A DNA stretch of 64,000 nucleotides. Source: Taeniopygia guttata (Eukaryota; Chordata; Aves; Passeriformes; Estrildidae). Below are positions 52,721 through 63,144 of this stretch, in pieces; the stretch's first letter is position 1; every line of letters starts with the position of its first letter. The translations under genes and the position numbers were made by a program. Location: positions 94,022,501 to 94,086,500 of the forward strand of contig NC_133026.1 in assembly GCF_048771995.1 (NCBI RefSeq), read 5' to 3'. The notes below the pieces were generated by a model. That model did no database searches. It worked only from the letters and a program-made list of their open reading frames with translations, and had not been told where the DNA came from.

Positions 52721-54319
52721 TTGGAAAACCACTGCAGACTCAGAGATTGCAATGTTTTATGTCAGGCATATGTCTTGAAATATTTCAGCAAAATTCCCTT
52801 GTGTACCTCTATAGTGTGATAGCTTTTAAGCATGGACCAATCTGCCCTGAGTCCTGTGCAGACACTGGAGTACTCGCCCCTGCAACATTCATTAATTACT
52901 GTGTTGGTTCCTAAATGCTTTCAACAGGTGAAGGGACCTGAGTGTCATAGAGTATTATTTGCAAGTTGAAGATACGCAAACCAGTGGTCTTTGATGCTTT
53001 TGGTCCTTGTCCTCGAGTACACTGCAGTTCTGCAGTCAGCAGTGCCAAGTCAGACTGAGCTGAATCCTCCTTTTCCCCTTGAACACTGTCAGCACCCAGA
53101 GCCAGAATCCTTACTCAGCTCTTACAGCTGAACTGGGGGCCTCATGGTCTCAGGTAGGGCTAAAGATGGGTGTTTATTGAGAATTTATGAGTATTCCCTT
53201 CTATTGACTCTGCGTCTACATCTTTGTTCTTGCAGATTTTTGCAGGGAGGTAAGGAGGATCCAAAGTACTCTATGTAATTTACTTAATGTAATTTTTTTA
53301 AACAGTGGGGATAACACTACTGGTTCCGTTGGTTTGGTTGTGTGTGAATTAATTGTGTTAGAGTAAAAATCACATTTTAAAGTTTAAAAAAATCTAGATT
53401 TGAATGACAAGCTTTGTGCTGGATGTTTTGCTTGAACAACAAACAGCTCTCAACTAATTGGTTTTTATTTCAAAATATATAATTTGCCTTTGACTTAGTT
53501 ATTAATGTAAACTGATGCTTTAAAAGCAATTAAGAACCAGTTGCTAATTGGGTGGAAAAAACCCTTCTGATAACAGGCTTCGGCCAAAAGAGATGTTTAC
53601 AAAAATTTCTTTCTAGTGTATGGAAAGAAAGTCACATGAAGAAAGCATTATTAAATGAGTCTTAAAACTGCTCACAGCATAGTAAGAGGTGATTTGGATG
53701 AGAGGGAAGGCAGAATCCAGACCTGGAAATGTTTATTTATTGTTGTAGTTCTACTTACCTCAGTGATTATACCCATAAATAGATAATAATATAGGCAAAT
53801 CTTCACATCAAACTCAACAAGAACATTTCACTGCACTTCCTATTTAAAACCTTCAGTTAAGGACAAGGAAAGAAATTAATTTGATAGTAGATCTTTCTTC
53901 AAAGAATTACATAAGTGTAATTTTGTATATAGTTAGGTGGAAATTACAGTGCGTATTGCTTATATTCAGAAACTGGAATGTGAGCTGAGCAGGATGAAGA
54001 GTGATACTACAAAACAGAAATAAAGTCATTTTGATAAAATGGATTAATAAATTCCCTTTGTCTTGAAGTTTAAAACTAAAATGTAACATGTTCCATTCAG
54101 CAAGAATGAATTATCCCTTATCTTATTTTACACCACTAGGGATAAGATCACTTGATGGATCATATAACAAATGCATGCCATTTAGTAGTATGCCAGGAAA
54201 TGGCACAGCATTTATTTTTTTCCCCCACCAATTCACAGCCACTGAATATGTGATTTATATGTTTGATATAAGTTCAAAAATTTAAGAAAGTGCTTTGCTG
54301 ATTTTCTTGATATGATCTG
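52721..54319. other. Intergenic sequence without recognised features
   Basis: About 1.6 kb downstream of the CNDP1-like pseudogene on its strand. It would hold the 3' untranslated region of the old gene, but I see no clear boundary. No other gene or repeat was recognised. Confidence 0.5.
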
Positions 54320-54425
54320 TCAGCTGATAGTCTCTGTGTGGGAAGTTTCATCTAAGTTCCAATGTAGCTTTTCTATCTCCAGGAAAAAAGCTGCAAACAA
54401 TTTGGTTCCTTCAATATAGTTGTGT
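54320..54425 (-). pseudogene. CNDP1: CNDP1-like terminal exon relic
   Basis: After a CTTCTTCACAG acceptor the frame reads HNYIEGTKLFAAFFLEIEKLH and a further 13 residues to TGA at 54320, about 13 residues longer than human CNDP1, which stops after the LH. The incoming phase from the previous exon is off by one, so the spliced reading would pass into another frame and stop at a TAG 15-20 codons later. Confidence 0.88.
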
Positions 54426-54542
54426 CTGTGAAGAAGGAAAGAAACACAATGAAGACTTGTCGGGCTGTCCTGCTCTTAAAATTAGGAGCGTAGTCCAGTG
54501 AAGTTTTATGAGTCTTCAGAGGAATCTGCAATGTTGGTTATA

Positions 54543-54605
54543 TGTTTCAATACTGAAATGTTTCAATATTTCAATACTGAATTGTTCAATGTTTCAATAC
54601 TGAAA
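54543..54605. repeat. Short tandem repeat based on GTTTCAATACTGAA
   Basis: Units TGTTTCAATACTGAAA (54543), TGTTTCAATAT, TTTCAATACTGAAT and TGTTTCAATACTGAAA (about 54589) follow one another with small changes, giving roughly four copies in 63 bp inside the last pseudogene intron. Confidence 0.8.
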
Positions 54606-55212
54606 ATTACCCAGTACACAGAAGTGCTGGACATCTTTTAATTTGATACTCCTCTGGATTTACTTCAGAAAACTTTTTCCAGGTTTACATACCCAAATTG
54701 GTATTACCTGTAGCAAGCAGCATTGAGGCTTTAATGAGGGGAGACAAAAAGTAATTTGAGAATTATTGTGACAAGTTTAAGCTATTTTTAATATAATTAT
54801 GCTAGTTTTTGTACCTGGATGATAAATTAATCTTTATAGCCATTTATACTGAAAACCACCAAAATCCTCACATAACCATGAGTATCTGTGACTGGCGCAC
54901 TTCAAAACAGATGCTGTGATAGAAGAGTGCCCATTCACACCATCATCTTTCAGACCAGAGGCAAATTTCATTGCTAGAGAAATTAAAATTGCCAGTGCAA
55001 TGAATTTAAGGACTGAGTAGACACCCAGAGAAAAGTGTATAATGGTATGGATTAGTCTAGGAATTTTGCTTAGCACAGCAACTAGTGTGCTGGAGATAGT
55101 AGGGCTGCCCAATGCACAGCAAAGCTTCCCATCTGGGCATGCTCATTCATGGGCACCAAGGGACTTCAATTTTCCCCCTTCTCTAATAGTAGAAAAAGAA
55201 AATGAAAGAAAC

Positions 55213-55359
55213 CTCTTATTTTCTCGTTCTGGGAATGCTCCCCATCATCAGCCGCTCCAATTGGAAGAATCGTCACACTTTTCTGTGTCACAGTCTGAAA
55301 CATTCTGGCAACAGGAATTGTTGAACCATCACAGATGAAATCTGGATCTTCTCCAAAAA
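55213..55359 (-). pseudogene. CNDP1: CNDP1-like exon relic with final metal-ligand His
   Basis: Acceptor TGTATTTCAG, open for 48 codons: FGEDPDFICDGSTIPVARMF, then VTILPIGAADDGEHSQNEKI. The metal-ligand His in DDGEH is kept. It ends AAAATAAGAG before GTTTCT, leaving one spare base, whereas the terminal exon needs two. The family has one residue more (KIN-R), so a small deletion broke the phase. Confidence 0.9.
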
Positions 55360-55780
55360 CTGAAATACATGGGAAAAATTAATTAATAAATAGGTGTAAT
55401 CCAGGTGATTTTTTATGCTATCATAGATTTAAGCAAAGAGCTGATACTAAGAGCTTCTGAGTAGAAATGGGTTTGAGTGTGTAGCCAATTGATGTCACAA
55501 ATCAGCTCTGCTTCATAAACCTCTGGTTTCGTATCAATACAAAAATAAATAAATGAGACTTTTTGGCTACTCCTGTAAAGCATATCAAAATTTAACTAGG
55601 TATAGAAGATGCTGATGAGTTATTCTGTCAGAATCAATGAGATTTATAAGAGTAAGAGGCTGCAGCACTGAATTGGGAAATCTGTTTTGCCCTATTGTTG
55701 AGCACCAATATCCCTGAACACTTACAGACACACTAACAACTGGGGAAGAAAAAAAAAAAAAAAGGAAAAAAGGATCACAC

Positions 55781-55922
55781 CTGGTTTTATTGCCCTTCTT
55801 GCTGCTTTATATAGTAGATCATTAGCATCAGCAAGCCAGGGCTTTGCACCCAAAGGCATGGACACTTTCAGTTTGTTTGGACTGTTCCTCTTGGAAAAGA
55901 CACCCTCCAAGTGTTCCACCAC
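55781..55922 (-). pseudogene. CNDP1: CNDP1-like exon relic (FSKRNS exon)
   Basis: Acceptor TTGCCTACAG, 47 codons without stop (EHLEGVFSKRNSPNKLKVSM, PWLADANDLLYKAARRAIKP), donor GTGTGA. It joins the next exon in the correct phase (P then V-F-G). This is the best preserved exon. Confidence 0.92.
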
Positions 55923-56106
55923 CTGTAGGCAAAATACTTTTCAAAAAAGCTTTCATCTTGCAACTCAAGCTTATACCCACATTCCTCCTTCTCTTGGAAA
56001 GAACTAAGTGCTAAAAACATTCTGTTTACTACAAGTCTAGGTTTGTAAGGTAATAAGAGAGACTTAGTTTACACAATAGTGGCCAAAGAAAAGATTTGTC
56101 TCTTAC

Positions 56107-56271
56107 CTGTTCTTTCACAACCAAAAGGTCCATGTGGGGGACATGATGGATTGAGAATTTGCCAATTACTTTTGCTGGAATGACTGTTTTAATGCCTGGT
56201 TCATGGAAAGATCCTACAATCCTATGAATAGAGAGAGAGGGGTAATATCATAGGTGTAGGAGTATTTCTTC
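56107..56271 (-). pseudogene. CNDP1: CNDP1-like exon relic with Trp-to-stop change
   Basis: 55 codons with a good acceptor (A-run on plus, TTTTAAG on minus) and a GTAAGA donor. It reads EEILLHL, then TGA at 56248-56250 where the family has Trp (HLWRYPSLS), then YYPSLSIH and [20 protein letters not shown]. The conserved Arg of KFSIRLVPHM, which binds the substrate carboxylate in the family, is His here. Confidence 0.93.
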
Positions 56272-57627
56272 CTTAAAAAAAAAAAAAATTCAAAATGTAA
56301 GAGATTGATATAAACAAGCCCCAATTTATATAAACAAGCTTTTTCCATCTTAAAATTGTATTTGAAGACCTGTATTTTAAAGGTATTTGATTTTTTTATT
56401 TAAACCCATGCATGTGTATTTTCATTTAAAAAATACTACTACTTTCAGTCATAAAAAGATTTGGATGGTAACGGTTTCTCATGAAAAATAAGAAAAATAG
56501 AGTATTGTTTCTAAAATCTTCAAAGTAAATTTTCCTAGTGCAAAGTAGTATCAGAACAACTTCTGATCTGACTGCCTTTTTATCCTGAACTTGTCACTAG
56601 AAAAACCACAAAGCGAGATACATCCCAGATGATACCAGCGAAGAAATTCTACCAATGAACACTAAAATGCACATAGGAAAGATTATAATTTTCAGTAACT
56701 AAGTTTTTCTGGAGAAAATGCAGAGGGGAAACAAAATGTAATTATTATTCTAAGGAAAATAGGAGAAATATATAAATTATAAACTGGTCTTCATGCAGAA
56801 CCTCAGGGTGCTGCTGCTTTCCTTCAGTTTTACGAGACTAGCCCTTTATCTATACATAAAATTAGCTTAAATTCATCCTCATACAGGTAAAGCATCGAAA
56901 CTCAGATAGTATAGTTACATTATACTTTTTTTATTACTGATTCTAACATTCTAGCTTTAGGTAATTTGAAAGCTTTCTCACAGAAATAAAAGCATCCATG
57001 TTAGCAGAACCTATACCACAATAAATATGTTTGTGATAAAAAATTAATCAACTCCTTTCTCCTAGATGCCACTCTTGTGCAGAGAAATATTTCCAAGCCA
57101 GACCTTACCTGCTGTTTTTTTATTTAGGATATAATTTTTAATTGCTGGTAAGGAGAGTCTTGTAGCTTTGGATGCTTTTTATGGCAGGCTTGGCAGACAT
57201 CAAAATCTGTATTAAATAAAAAAAACACCCAAAACATATCTGCCTAAGACTGCCTCCCATTTTTTCAGAGCTGAATACAACTTCTTTCCTACTATGTAAC
57301 CTAAATGTAGGCATTTTAATGCATGTTTTATTTGGTTGATTATGCTTAAGGGGGGAGAAGGAGTAGGCAAGGAAGGGAAACTTACACTGTTAGTTTTGCA
57401 TAATTGTTTTTAATTGATTATTCATATTTCTGATCAATTTCCCCAGATGCAGTGCCTTACATTTTTGGCAGACTAGTTTCATTTACCTTTTACTTCTCAG
57501 GGCTCGTTTATTTTATTTTGAGCTTATCATTGACTGAAAATATATTTCAGTTTGGCTTTATATATAAATGCTACAAATAGATTATTTTAATTCCTTCTGC
57601 TGAGTATTCATACAAATTTTATATTAC

Positions 57628-57788
57628 CTTGGTGCCATAGAGGAATTTTTTCACACCACAGTTATTTCTATGTTCCTCTAGATCAAATTCAATAGATTAA
57701 TATAATTTCTTTTCCTCCTCTGTCAGGGCAGCAACACTGTCGTAGATTCCAGGGATCTGAATATAATCTGTGGAATCCACAAGGCTGT
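57628..57788 (-). pseudogene. CNDP1: CNDP1-like exon relic with in-frame TAA
   Basis: Acceptor TACTTTGCAG and donor GTAATA are both plausible. The translation runs SLVDSTDYIQIPGIYDSVAA then LTEEEKKLY, then a TAA stop at 57697-57699, then SIEFDLEEH and KKFLYGTK. The match to family SLVDSSGHILVPGIYD..LTEEE continues on both sides of the stop, so the stop is a true lesion and not an exon edge. Confidence 0.93.
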
Positions 57789-58324
57789 CTGCAAAGTAAG
57801 ATACAGAAATAGGGAACCTATTTCTTCCCCTTGGCAATCATAATACCTTCTCCCTTCTATCTAGCTCTTTACCAAATTAGGAACAACTCTTTGCATATGT
57901 CAAGTTGCTTCCCCTAACTTGATATATTTGCATATTTATTAAGAAAACCATTGAGCTGCTGTTTGTATGTAGTGTGTGATGTGTCAGCTCAGCTTCTGAC
58001 ATGGAAACATCATCCTACTGGGATACAAAGCAGCATTAAAAAGTCAGGTTTTGCTATGTGTGCATGTATTAAAGTTGCCTGTAATCCTTAAATGTTCTTA
58101 ATTTATGTGTAACTGACATCAGCTTAACATGTCTGAAGTCCTGGCCTTACTGGGGACATTCCCTTCCTCAGCTGCCGCCACCATAGCTGTGTTGAGGTTT
58201 GGAAATCTGGGGATGTTGCTTCCATGAGACTTGCCTTACAAGAGTTAAACACGGCCCTGCCCTTCATTAGGCTGATATGGGCAGCTCCCCCCCGCTGCTC
58301 CTGGGCAGTGATGTGTGTTCTTAC

Positions 58325-58394
58325 CCAGCAGTGGCTCATGAATGATGCCTCCAAAAGTTCCAGAGTGAATCAGGTCCTTGCTGCCACACCCAAC
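58325..58394 (-). pseudogene. CNDP1: CNDP1-like exon relic with HSG motif
   Basis: Acceptor TTGGTACAG, then 23 codons including KDLIHSGTFGGIIHEPLL and a good GTAAGA donor. The His of HSGTFGG, which reaches into the partner subunit's active site in the family, is kept. Compared with family HEPMADLVALLG, six codons are missing between HEP and LLG, an in-frame 18-nt deletion. The phase to the next exon is still correct. Confidence 0.85.
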
Positions 58395-59807
58395 CTGTAC
58401 CAAAACCACTGGTTACTTGTAAACACTCGCTACCTTACTCTTCTGTGAGTTTTTGTTTTCCACAGTGACTGGTGGTACCATTTTTTTAAACAAGATCACA
58501 AATAAACAGTAAATGATTTTTTTTTTTTCTGATCCTTAAATGGAAAATATCATGTCAGGAACAATCTGCTTTGGCAGAGAAGATGGAGCTCTGTTGTCAA
58601 CCACCAAGAGAGAGAAATTCAGCTGTCCGTAGCACTCACAGATTTGAGAGCAAGGGTCCCCCTCCACTCCGTCTTTTGCTTCAGTAAGATTAAAGACATC
58701 ATACATTAAACATTTGCATATTATTACTGTTTCTAACACTGGAGAATAAATTCTTCAAGTTGTCTACCCTTTTTATTTAATGCAAAATCTTCTCTAAAAA
58801 AGGCAAAAAAATAATCTTGTTTGATATTAAGAATATATGTCCAATCTTAATTCAAGATTGAAACAAATAAAAATTTATAACTCTCTTGAATAACAAGTCG
58901 TTAGAATAGAGGCATTTGAGTTATTAAATGGGTTGTTTTTCCAGACACATTTTCATACTTGAGTTTATCATAAAATATTTTCCTGCAAAGAACTTGTTTA
59001 TTCTTCTCAAAACCTCATTACAGCTAACTGTCTACTAGCAGGGAGAGATCATTTTTGATGTTTTAATAGCATCATTTTTCTTAGCCAAGACTTAGAAGAA
59101 TTGAATCAAGACTGCCAAGGCTCTTTCAGTTTAAAAAAAAATCATTCTTTTTCAGACATAAAGGTTAATGCAGATTTTTCTTTAGTTCTCAAGTTCTTTA
59201 ATCTTCTCTCTGAATTCCTTTTATGCTTGCTTCATCAGGAAGCATTTCAGATGAGAAATTTCTGCTCTTTATTTCACAGTAGCTCACATTACCAGCTAAA
59301 TATAGCATGTTGGCTACAGTGGACTTTTATTTACACCTGCCAATGTTTACAAAAATTTTGTGTGGCTTTTAAACACAGAGATCCAACCAAACTGAGTCCC
59401 TTTAGGCTGATTTATTGTACTAAGCAGTATCTTCTGCAAAAGGGCAGAGCAGCAGAATTATGGTTTTAGAGAGAGTTGGAAAGGCAGGTGTAGGGATTGG
59501 TGGCCACAAGAACAGAGTTGATGTGCAGAGGGGAGGATGAGAAGAGACTAGCAGAGTGGCAGGAGAGTAATGAGATAGGAAAGGGATCAAGGGAAGAAAT
59601 GACTGAAGAGAAGTTATTGGAAGTAAATAAGGCTAATGGAACTGAAATGAGGAGGTAAATCTGCAGAAGACAAAAGGGATGCAGAAGAAAGCTCTGTACT
59701 TGTAAATATTAAGCTTTCCTTCAGTCTTTCTCTGCGTGCAGACGTGAGTACAGCTACATCACTGCTGTCTGTCAGAGGCTCTGTTGGAATGAATTTGTGT
59801 CCTTGAG

Positions 59808-60002
59808 CTCCACTAAGAAGCAGGCATTTCCCTGACTCCCATAGGTAAGGGCAGGCTTCTTGTTGCTGAGCCACAGGTTCTCTGAAATTACAATATAATC
59901 AACATCAGAGAAAAAAGCCCTGGTTTTCTTCATCATCTCTAGCTCCAAGGATCCTGCTTCTTCCATGCTTTCAATTACAAACTTGAAGTTCACTGGCGCA
60001 GC
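59808..60002 (-). pseudogene. CNDP1: CNDP1-like exon relic (MEEAGS exon)
   Basis: 65 codons, fully open, from PVNFKFVIESMEEAGSLELE through VDYIVISENLWLSNKKPALT to CFLVE. The Glu-Glu pair of MEEAGS (catalytic base and metal ligand in the family) is retained. The exon should end at VE with a GT donor; the bases at 59807-59806 read CT, a one-base loss of the donor. Confidence 0.92.
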
Positions 60003-60510
60003 CTACATAAAAATTAGAAAAGTTTGAGTAAGAAACAAGCATTTAATTTTTTTTTTCCAAAAAGCTTTAAAATTAAGAGCAGACTGGCTTGCTGTACAAA
60101 TTGTGTTAGGATAAGAAAGATGATGGATGAGTGCATAGGATATATAGCTTGCTACATTAGAGAAGCCAGTGACAGACACATATAGGCTCCCAGAAAAACT
60201 TGTTCTTTTCCTCATGTTTTTATCTACTTTTCATTTTTAAAGGACAATGTGATGTCTTTTTTTCTTCTTTGTGCTTTCAGAAAACTTGCTGAAATATCTC
60301 ATTAAATGGACGTTCTGTCAGTGCTATTCAATATTCTAAATGCTTTGGAAATTCTAACTGTCTAATAGCAATTGCATTTCCAAAGAAAATTTCCTGCCTC
60401 TTACATTCCACTGTTACTGCCCATGTGGGAGCCACTGGCTGTGGTTTTCCCAATGTTGTCTATCAACAGACTTACATGGTGATAAAGAATGTCGCCAGTG
60501 ACTCTACTCT

Positions 60511-60550
60511 TATTTATCTTTTTAACACTCCTATTTATCTTTTTAACACT
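60511..60550. repeat. 19-bp direct repeat, 21-bp period
   Basis: TATTTATCTTTTTAACACT occurs at 60511-60529 and 60532-60550 without mismatch. It lies in a pseudogene intron. Confidence 0.9.
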
Positions 60551-61384
60551 GATGAATTTGCAAGGCTGCTGGTTGATAATGATGCATTTCCAAAAATAAT
60601 TAGGAGAACTTTTATTATGGAATAGTGGGAGTTGAAAATGCTGACACACCCCATACGGGACATAAATTTCAACTTAGTTTCCTGTTGAAATTCATTTTCT
60701 CATTAGAGGTTTTAGGATCTTTTCTCTTTTGATTTGATGCTCAGATTAAAGACAAGAACGAATATGTAAAATAAAATGAACTTGCATCATGGATGGGTTC
60801 ACTGATAGATCATCAGCTGGCCACAGAAATTTTAGAAACAAACTGTTAATGAATATTATTTGATGGTCTGTGCTGTTTTCTAAAAAAAGGCTTCAAATGA
60901 CAAAAAATCCTTTCTGCTTGTTTGTTAAAATGTCAAGATAGCTATTAATGATTTGAAAAAACTAGAAAGATGTCAAACCCATAACCATATCCACTTACAA
61001 CAACTACTCTTTAGGCAAATAATGTGTGTTTTCTAGGGTTTAAGAGAGACCAAGGTCAATTCAGTACTATGGATGCAAGAAAAACATGTTTTCCAGAAGG
61101 CTGTAAGGGGACTTTAAAAAAATCAAGACTTAATGCTCAGTTTGTGCCATAACGTCATACAAGAGACAGAAAACTTTCTCATCACACTACCAGGATATGT
61201 AATGCAAACTCAGCTTAAAGGATGTTAGTTAACAAGCCTAAAATATATTTTTGGTTTACTTTTACTTTGTGGGTAAGACTACTCCAAAATTATTAAATTA
61301 TTTGAAGATGGCTATGTTGGTCATTGTAGTAATTTAGGGGCAAATGTCTGACCTCAGAAATCTGTCAGATTCTGAGTGATTGGT

Positions 61385-61416
61385 TGCATTCACCAAATTT
61401 GAATTTGGTGAATGCA
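61385..61416. repeat. Perfect 15-bp inverted repeat with 2-nt loop
   Basis: TGCATTCACCAAATT (61385-61399), TG, then AATTTGGTGAATGCA (61402-61416), an exact reverse complement. It could form a cruciform or hairpin. It lies in the intron between the second and third exon relics of the pseudogene. Confidence 0.93.
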
Positions 61417-61884
61417 CCATTCAAAGTATTTGCTTTGATAAATCTGATCTGTTGGTGACATAACAGCCCATTCTGGATGAACATTTTTAGATGCTTATTC
61501 TCTTCACACAGATATATAAATTGCAGGTATCTTGTAGACAGAGAAAACCAAAGATCAGCAAATATGAGTCTTCACCAGCATTCTGTAATGTCTACTATTT
61601 TATCATTTTAAAAGCTCTCAAGAGAGCAGAACAATTATCAGAGCTGTGTAATGTATGTAATACATATTGAATGCTTCCCTGTGAGTTTTTCTCTGCAGGG
61701 CAATGGTAGCAAGACTGTATTTACATTGCAGACAGACTGTATGAAACAGAAATGCTCAAAGACAAACTCTTACTGGAGTGGGACTAGTGCCCTAAGTGTT
61801 GCATCAGAAATAGTTAATATTTCAAATTGTATATAGTCTGTCTGCTGGGACAGAGAGGTATGATCTTACTCAGGAATGTAAATA

Positions 61885-61945
61885 CATATAATAAAAAATA
61901 ACAACAAATAATAATAAATAGCAAAAATTAGCAATAATAATAAAG
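61885..61945. repeat. AAT-rich simple sequence
   Basis: Runs of AATAATAATAAATA and AATAATAATAAAG, adjacent to the second CNDP1-like exon relic, within 20 bp of its 3' end. Confidence 0.8.
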
Positions 61946-61961
61946 AAGTCATCATTGATAC

Positions 61962-62055
61962 CTACTAATTTCACAGCTCTTAAATGTTTCCACTGTATTT
62001 ATCCAGGCTAGGACTGGTCCCTTATTGTCTGTTGCTCCACACCCATAGAGGTTTC
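61962..62055 (-). pseudogene. CNDP1: CNDP1-like exon relic with bridging-Asp motif
   Basis: Acceptor TTTTTAAG, then NLYGCGATDNKGPVLAWIN, corresponding to family KLYGRGATDNKGPVLAWIN with the metal-bridging Asp kept but Arg changed to Cys. The reading ends about FKSCEI. The available donors (GTAGGT or GTATCA) leave phases that do not fit the next exon, which starts in phase 0, so splicing here would shift the frame. Confidence 0.9.
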
Positions 62056-62982
62056 CTTAAAAAGAAAAGAGGAAAGTTTTTAAGAAACCTTTGAATTTTC
62101 CCTCATCACTTCAATGTAATTGGCAAATTTGAGTTGCCACAGAAGCTTTAGTGATGGAGCGAAAAAGCGTCAAAAGTGTCAGGATTTCACTGGCTCATTT
62201 TAAATAAGGTGATGAGTGTTCAGGTGCTTCCCAAGGGACTGATACACTTTTTGTCCCACTCTTTCCTTCCTTTTATATGCATAATTTTGTTGTTTCTGCT
62301 ACATGCCAATTTTTGAGCTTCACATTTCTTCTCAGGAGCTGTTTGTTCATACCAGATATGCCTGGAGGGTTTGCACAATATGCATCATTCAGACCAGGTA
62401 ACAAGCAGCAAAAACCTTACAGATAAATGCCATGGCAGAAATATGAAGTTACAAGTCTAAGTATTTAATTTCTTTTTCGACTGCACATCATGTACAGCTA
62501 TCACTGTACATGAACTGAACTCTATGCCTGTGTATAAACTTCTGTAGCAATCCCCACTGGATATACATTGGAATAAGGTAGAAGAATTATGCCAGTAAGG
62601 CTGTTGGGAATTGATCCCAGATAATGAGAAAGGGCAACTAAGTGGTTATAACCTGAGAATCAGGATTTCTGAGGTCTTACTTATCTGCTGGCCCTCTATC
62701 CATTGTTTTTGTTCCTTCAGTCAGCTAGCTGTGCTGGAAGGATAATTACATTAAGAGGTTCTCACATTCTTCCACCACAAATGCTAATATTTACACACCA
62801 AATATTAGGCAGTCACTGATGGATCTCACTAGTCACAGAACAGTCATCAAAGCTGAAAGCTGCTGGACATGTCCCAAAGATTTCCACAGAAGTCCTCATG
62901 CTTTGGTTAAGTAGACGGGAACCCTTCTCCCACTCAGAACCTCAGTCATGTATTCAAATAATGGTACAAAACTTATGAGAAG

Positions 62983-63144
62983 ATCGATTTCAGTCAGTGT
63001 GTAGGGGTCAGTGTTCCAGCCAACTTCCTTCTTGGCAGGCTGCAAATCCACATGACTGTAGAAACATGCAGTGGGGTTTTGTGGGTCCTTCCCCAGTTCT
63101 CCAAGAATCACAGAAGGCAGTGAGAGGACTCGGCCATCAGGCAG
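62983..63144 (-). pseudogene. CNDP1: CNDP1-like exon relic with first metal-ligand His
   Basis: 54 codons after a CCACAG acceptor, beginning LPDGRVLSLPSVILGELG and ending YTLTEID. It contains FYSHVDLQP, the block with the first zinc-ligand His; the family has FYGHLDVQP, so Gly before His has become Ser. Where the family continues with G and a GT donor, the sequence reads CTTCTCATAAG. No consensus donor exists, and the frame simply runs into intron for about 29 codons. Confidence 0.9.

Larger units (their letters stand above)
54320..63144 (-). pseudogene. CNDP1: CNDP1-like carnosine dipeptidase pseudogene (5' exons beyond the window)
   Basis: Nine exon relics, in the order and reading direction of an M20-family carnosine dipeptidase, match human CNDP1 closely as I recall it (for example VDYIVIS.NLW, FSKRNS.NK, DDGEHSQNEK, NYIEGTKLFAAFFLE). 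The intact family enzyme is a secreted or cytosolic dimeric metal-dependent dipeptidase that splits carnosine (beta-alanyl-His). Introns are retained, so this is not a processed copy. Lesions: TAA at 57697-57699; TGA replacing a conserved Trp at 56248-56250; donor GT changed to CT after 59808; no donor after 62983; an 18-nt deletion at the end of the 58.3-kb exon; and a one-base phase break between the last two exons. Metal-site sequences are partly kept (HVD, DDGEH) and partly altered. It lies upstream of ZNF407 on the same strand, the same order as in human. CNDP1 is favoured over CNDP2 by sequence and position, but full-length comparison was not possible. Confidence 0.9.

Noticed and set aside
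54834..55112. 92-codon minus-strand frame between the last two CNDP1-like exons
   Set aside because: Lies in the intron between exon relics and does not match the family at that position.
59101..59469. 122-codon plus-strand frame
   Set aside because: Antisense to a pseudogene intron, Phe/Leu/Ser-rich; no recognisable product.
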